From Asterella californica (taxonomy: Eukaryota; Streptophyta; Marchantiopsida; Marchantiales; Aytoniaceae): 64,000 bases of DNA. The stretch lies in NCBI GenBank assembly GCA_036924285.1, contig JAYKYS010000002.1, positions 37,494,501 to 37,558,500 of the forward strand, read 5' to 3'. The translations under genes were made by a program, and so were the position numbers. Positions 61,606 through 64,000 of this stretch are shown here, in pieces. Numbering within the stretch: position 1 is the first letter of the stretch; the number at the start of each line of letters is the position of its first letter. The notes under the pieces were generated by a model. The model made no database searches. It was not told where the DNA came from and was given only the letters and a program-made list of their open reading frames with translations.

Positions 61606-64000
61606 CTGAATTAACCTCCGCTTGCTTCTCCTTTGGTTGTCTGCAGGGAACAATAAGTGGCAGACAGCTTACTTCATTCCGTTCTAAGGATTTCTTAGCA
61701 TCTAGACAGAAGACCGCTGAACCTCTCACCGAAAGATGCTCCTGGACCCTTACATTCGTGTCCTTCGAAAACAATACTAACAGCTGATCTTTAGAATCCA
61801 TACTTGTGCAGCACCTGTATTCTTACCGACGGAAGTCCTTTCTAGAATAGAACAGCAAACGCGTGACTATGCTACTCTAAACACAAAGGCATAAGCAGCA
61901 TTCTTGGAGGGATATGCTTATCCTCTGGAACTGCCATTCACATGTTCAGTTTAGTTAGCTATGACCATACGGGTCCAAGAAACAATGGAAATAAAACATG
62001 TTTGGCCTCCGAAGTACAAGCGTCTAGGACGAGCTTCAGTGACCAGTGTAGAATCAACCATCTCAACGTCCTCGACATGTGACAAGTTTTCGGGTTGGTT
62101 GGTTTCGGGTTGGTTCATCACTTGAACCAATACCGACGTCCGGAATCATCAGACACGGTTTTTAACACTGTATTTCGGATATTTTATCTGAAAAACCAAG
62201 CGAACAGTTAGGAATGGGACGGAGAAGAATGTACCGGATATCGGACGAGGTCCTGGCCTTCGACTGTAAAACCGATGAAGAGACCGTGCTTATGCGTAAC
62301 CTTTCACACAAGCGCACATTGTTGAATTGGTTACCGAGTCGGATTCAGGTTTAGCAAAGCACTGTAGCCAATGAGGCTTCGGTTTTCCACCAGACCGAGA
62401 CAGTGAGCCAAGGATGGGAAAAGGCAGCCACATCCATTGTGCTGGCACAGTCTCTCTGTCCTGCTGGAGAAGCTGAATTCGCGAGGTAATTGAAATGGTA
62501 ATTGAAATGACAACGAACATCCACCGACACGAAGGGATCGCTCTCCTCAAGCTACGCCTTCTTTCTTTCTTTCTTTCTTTGACCCCAAGGCGCCATTTAC
62601 CACCGAACTCACTAGGCTTGCTTCAGAGTTCATACGAGACTACGGAGTGGTATGTACTTCTCTTGCTGCGCGGTAAGGGTTTACGTATTTCCGAACTACT
62701 CACGAAACTCTCAAGGCCAAGTCGAGACCATCTGAACTGGTTTGGAGTCTGGACCTATAATCCACGCCATCTGGATTCCACGCGCACAAAAGCATCTAAA
62801 CTGGTCTGAATCTTCGACCTCTGCATTCTGGGCACACCTCTTACTCGACTGAATATAGTATCCAAGTTGTCCGTCCAAGGTTTTTGCCCTGATGTTGACT
62901 TTTGATCTACTACCCTACCAATACATGGAGCTTCTTCGCATTTGGGAACGAGTCGACAAGCGAGCTGCTGTAAAATCTTTGTTCCACCGTCGCATCTATC
63001 AACGGTGGAACATCTTGGTCATGTAAAAGAGAGCTGATTCTCCAATCACTGCAGAATGCCATATGGCAAACTCGACAGAAGAAACAGAGAAAACGCCCAT
63101 AATCTTATCGCACAATCTTGAGCTTTCGGATTCTGGTTATGGATCTCCCGTTTCCGTGCACGTAATTAGCTCCTGCTGCTCCTGTCAGGCCTTCTTCACC
63201 AGCAAGTTGAAACGTGCAATAGTTCACCATCTTGCAGATCACGTACTCTAGTCGGTCTACTGATATGAAGTATGACGTTGCAATCAATCGCCGCTAAGCT
63301 TCCCTTTATTCCCATAAACCATATAGACCGCACATCCCACGTTCAAGCTTGCATACATCAAGAGTTTCAATTCTTGCTATGAAAAGCCTTTCTATTCCGC
63401 AAGAAAGGAAACTCTCATATGAGAGACGATTACAAGTAGGGTAGGGACACAGAACAAAGGGACCGCTCCCAGGCCTTTACGACCTAACATTTCCAGATAG
63501 TCAAAGTGGTTGCTTTGCGCAATCTTCTTGGTAGTCGAGCATACGGTGCCATGAACGGTCTTATGATCTGGAGCCTTACACCAACAGACATCGCACTTGA
63601 CGTGTTAGTGAAAATGCCAAGAGGGGAAAATTACAGACCGTAACTTCTGGTCGTTAGAATTCGCTAGGTTACACGTTTAACAAAAGTAAAAGAGTTCCAA
63701 GCCTTTTACATGGCTGGGTCCAATACTAGAGAACAATGAAATCTGACCTGCTGTTCTGCGTGATTTTTGGAGGGTAATCAAATTTTTTTTTCAAACTATA
63801 TATATAGATTTACATTCTCTTGAAGCTGCTACCTCCCCCGTTGCAATTCTCTTAGAGATGCTCCGTTGAAGCGCTCGCAATCGACCAATTTCAACAATGC
63901 TTTATCCACAGACTAACCAAAGTACGGATGACGTCTGTACAAGTGTGAAGTTATAAAAGAATGTGCGCCACATGTACAGAAGCTGATGTGGTGTCATAAT
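61606..64000. other. Upstream of the GGCT-like gene, no gene recognised
   Basis: Contains a (CTTT)n microsatellite at about 62561-62580. A possible 5' leader of the GGCT-like gene with donor GAA|GTAAGC near 61670 and acceptor CCCTGCAG near 61645 was noted. The frame at 63063-63251 (MANSTEETEKTP) shows no family. Confidence 0.35.

Noticed and set aside
61670..61801. Upstream frame MDSKDQLLVLF as the first exon of the GGCT-like gene.
   Set aside because: The visible donor and acceptor give the wrong phase for joining to the ATG frame; kept only as a possible leader ORF.

Overview
The window looks like nuclear DNA of a land plant. It holds an intron-containing ARM/TPR gene of a type I know from plants, Ty3/gypsy and Ty1/copia LTR retrotransposons, a LINE, tRNA-derived SINEs and a short tract of the plant telomere heptamer (TTTAGGG/CCCTAAA). 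I cannot name the species; a non-seed plant is a guess. No bacterial-type operons, rRNA genes or CRISPR arrays are seen. Most long open frames belong to transposons.

Layout. (1) 1-22225 is a nest of retrotransposons. The oldest layer is a decayed + strand Ty3/gypsy element (A) whose 5' LTR runs off the left edge. Into it inserted a young minus-strand Ty3/gypsy element (C, 1945-9572, LTRs with about 2 differences in 800 bp) and an older minus-strand copia element (B, 13753-20346, LTRs about 9% diverged). B was itself hit by a gypsy element that left a solo LTR (17048-18366). (2) 22580-29480 is a dead + strand LINE split by two related solo LTRs. (3) 29.5-37 kb holds a SINE relic and a two-exon minus-strand ARM/TPR gene (31339-34729). 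(4) 37769-46477 is a nearly intact + strand Ty3/gypsy element (D), a relative of A, with 1373-bp LTRs differing at about 2 positions. It may sit in the first intron of a weakly supported + strand gene. (5) 46.5-59.8 kb is mostly intergenic: a TIR element enclosing a SINE and interstitial telomere repeats, a young SINE with a perfect 23-bp duplication, and three perfect hairpins. (6) 59879-61605 is a five-exon minus-strand gene whose exon phases all fit, encoding a 263-residue GGCT-like (YGSN-fold) protein of a family I know mainly from bacteria.

Most notable: elements D and A both place a canonical -1 frameshift cassette between protease and reverse transcriptase. Each has the heptamer G GGT TTT in the same phase, a -1-frame stop immediately upstream, a 7-nt spacer and a hairpin. 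The hairpins differ completely in sequence, which argues for selection on structure. The same group of LTRs also appears to target ACGN sites with 4-bp duplications.
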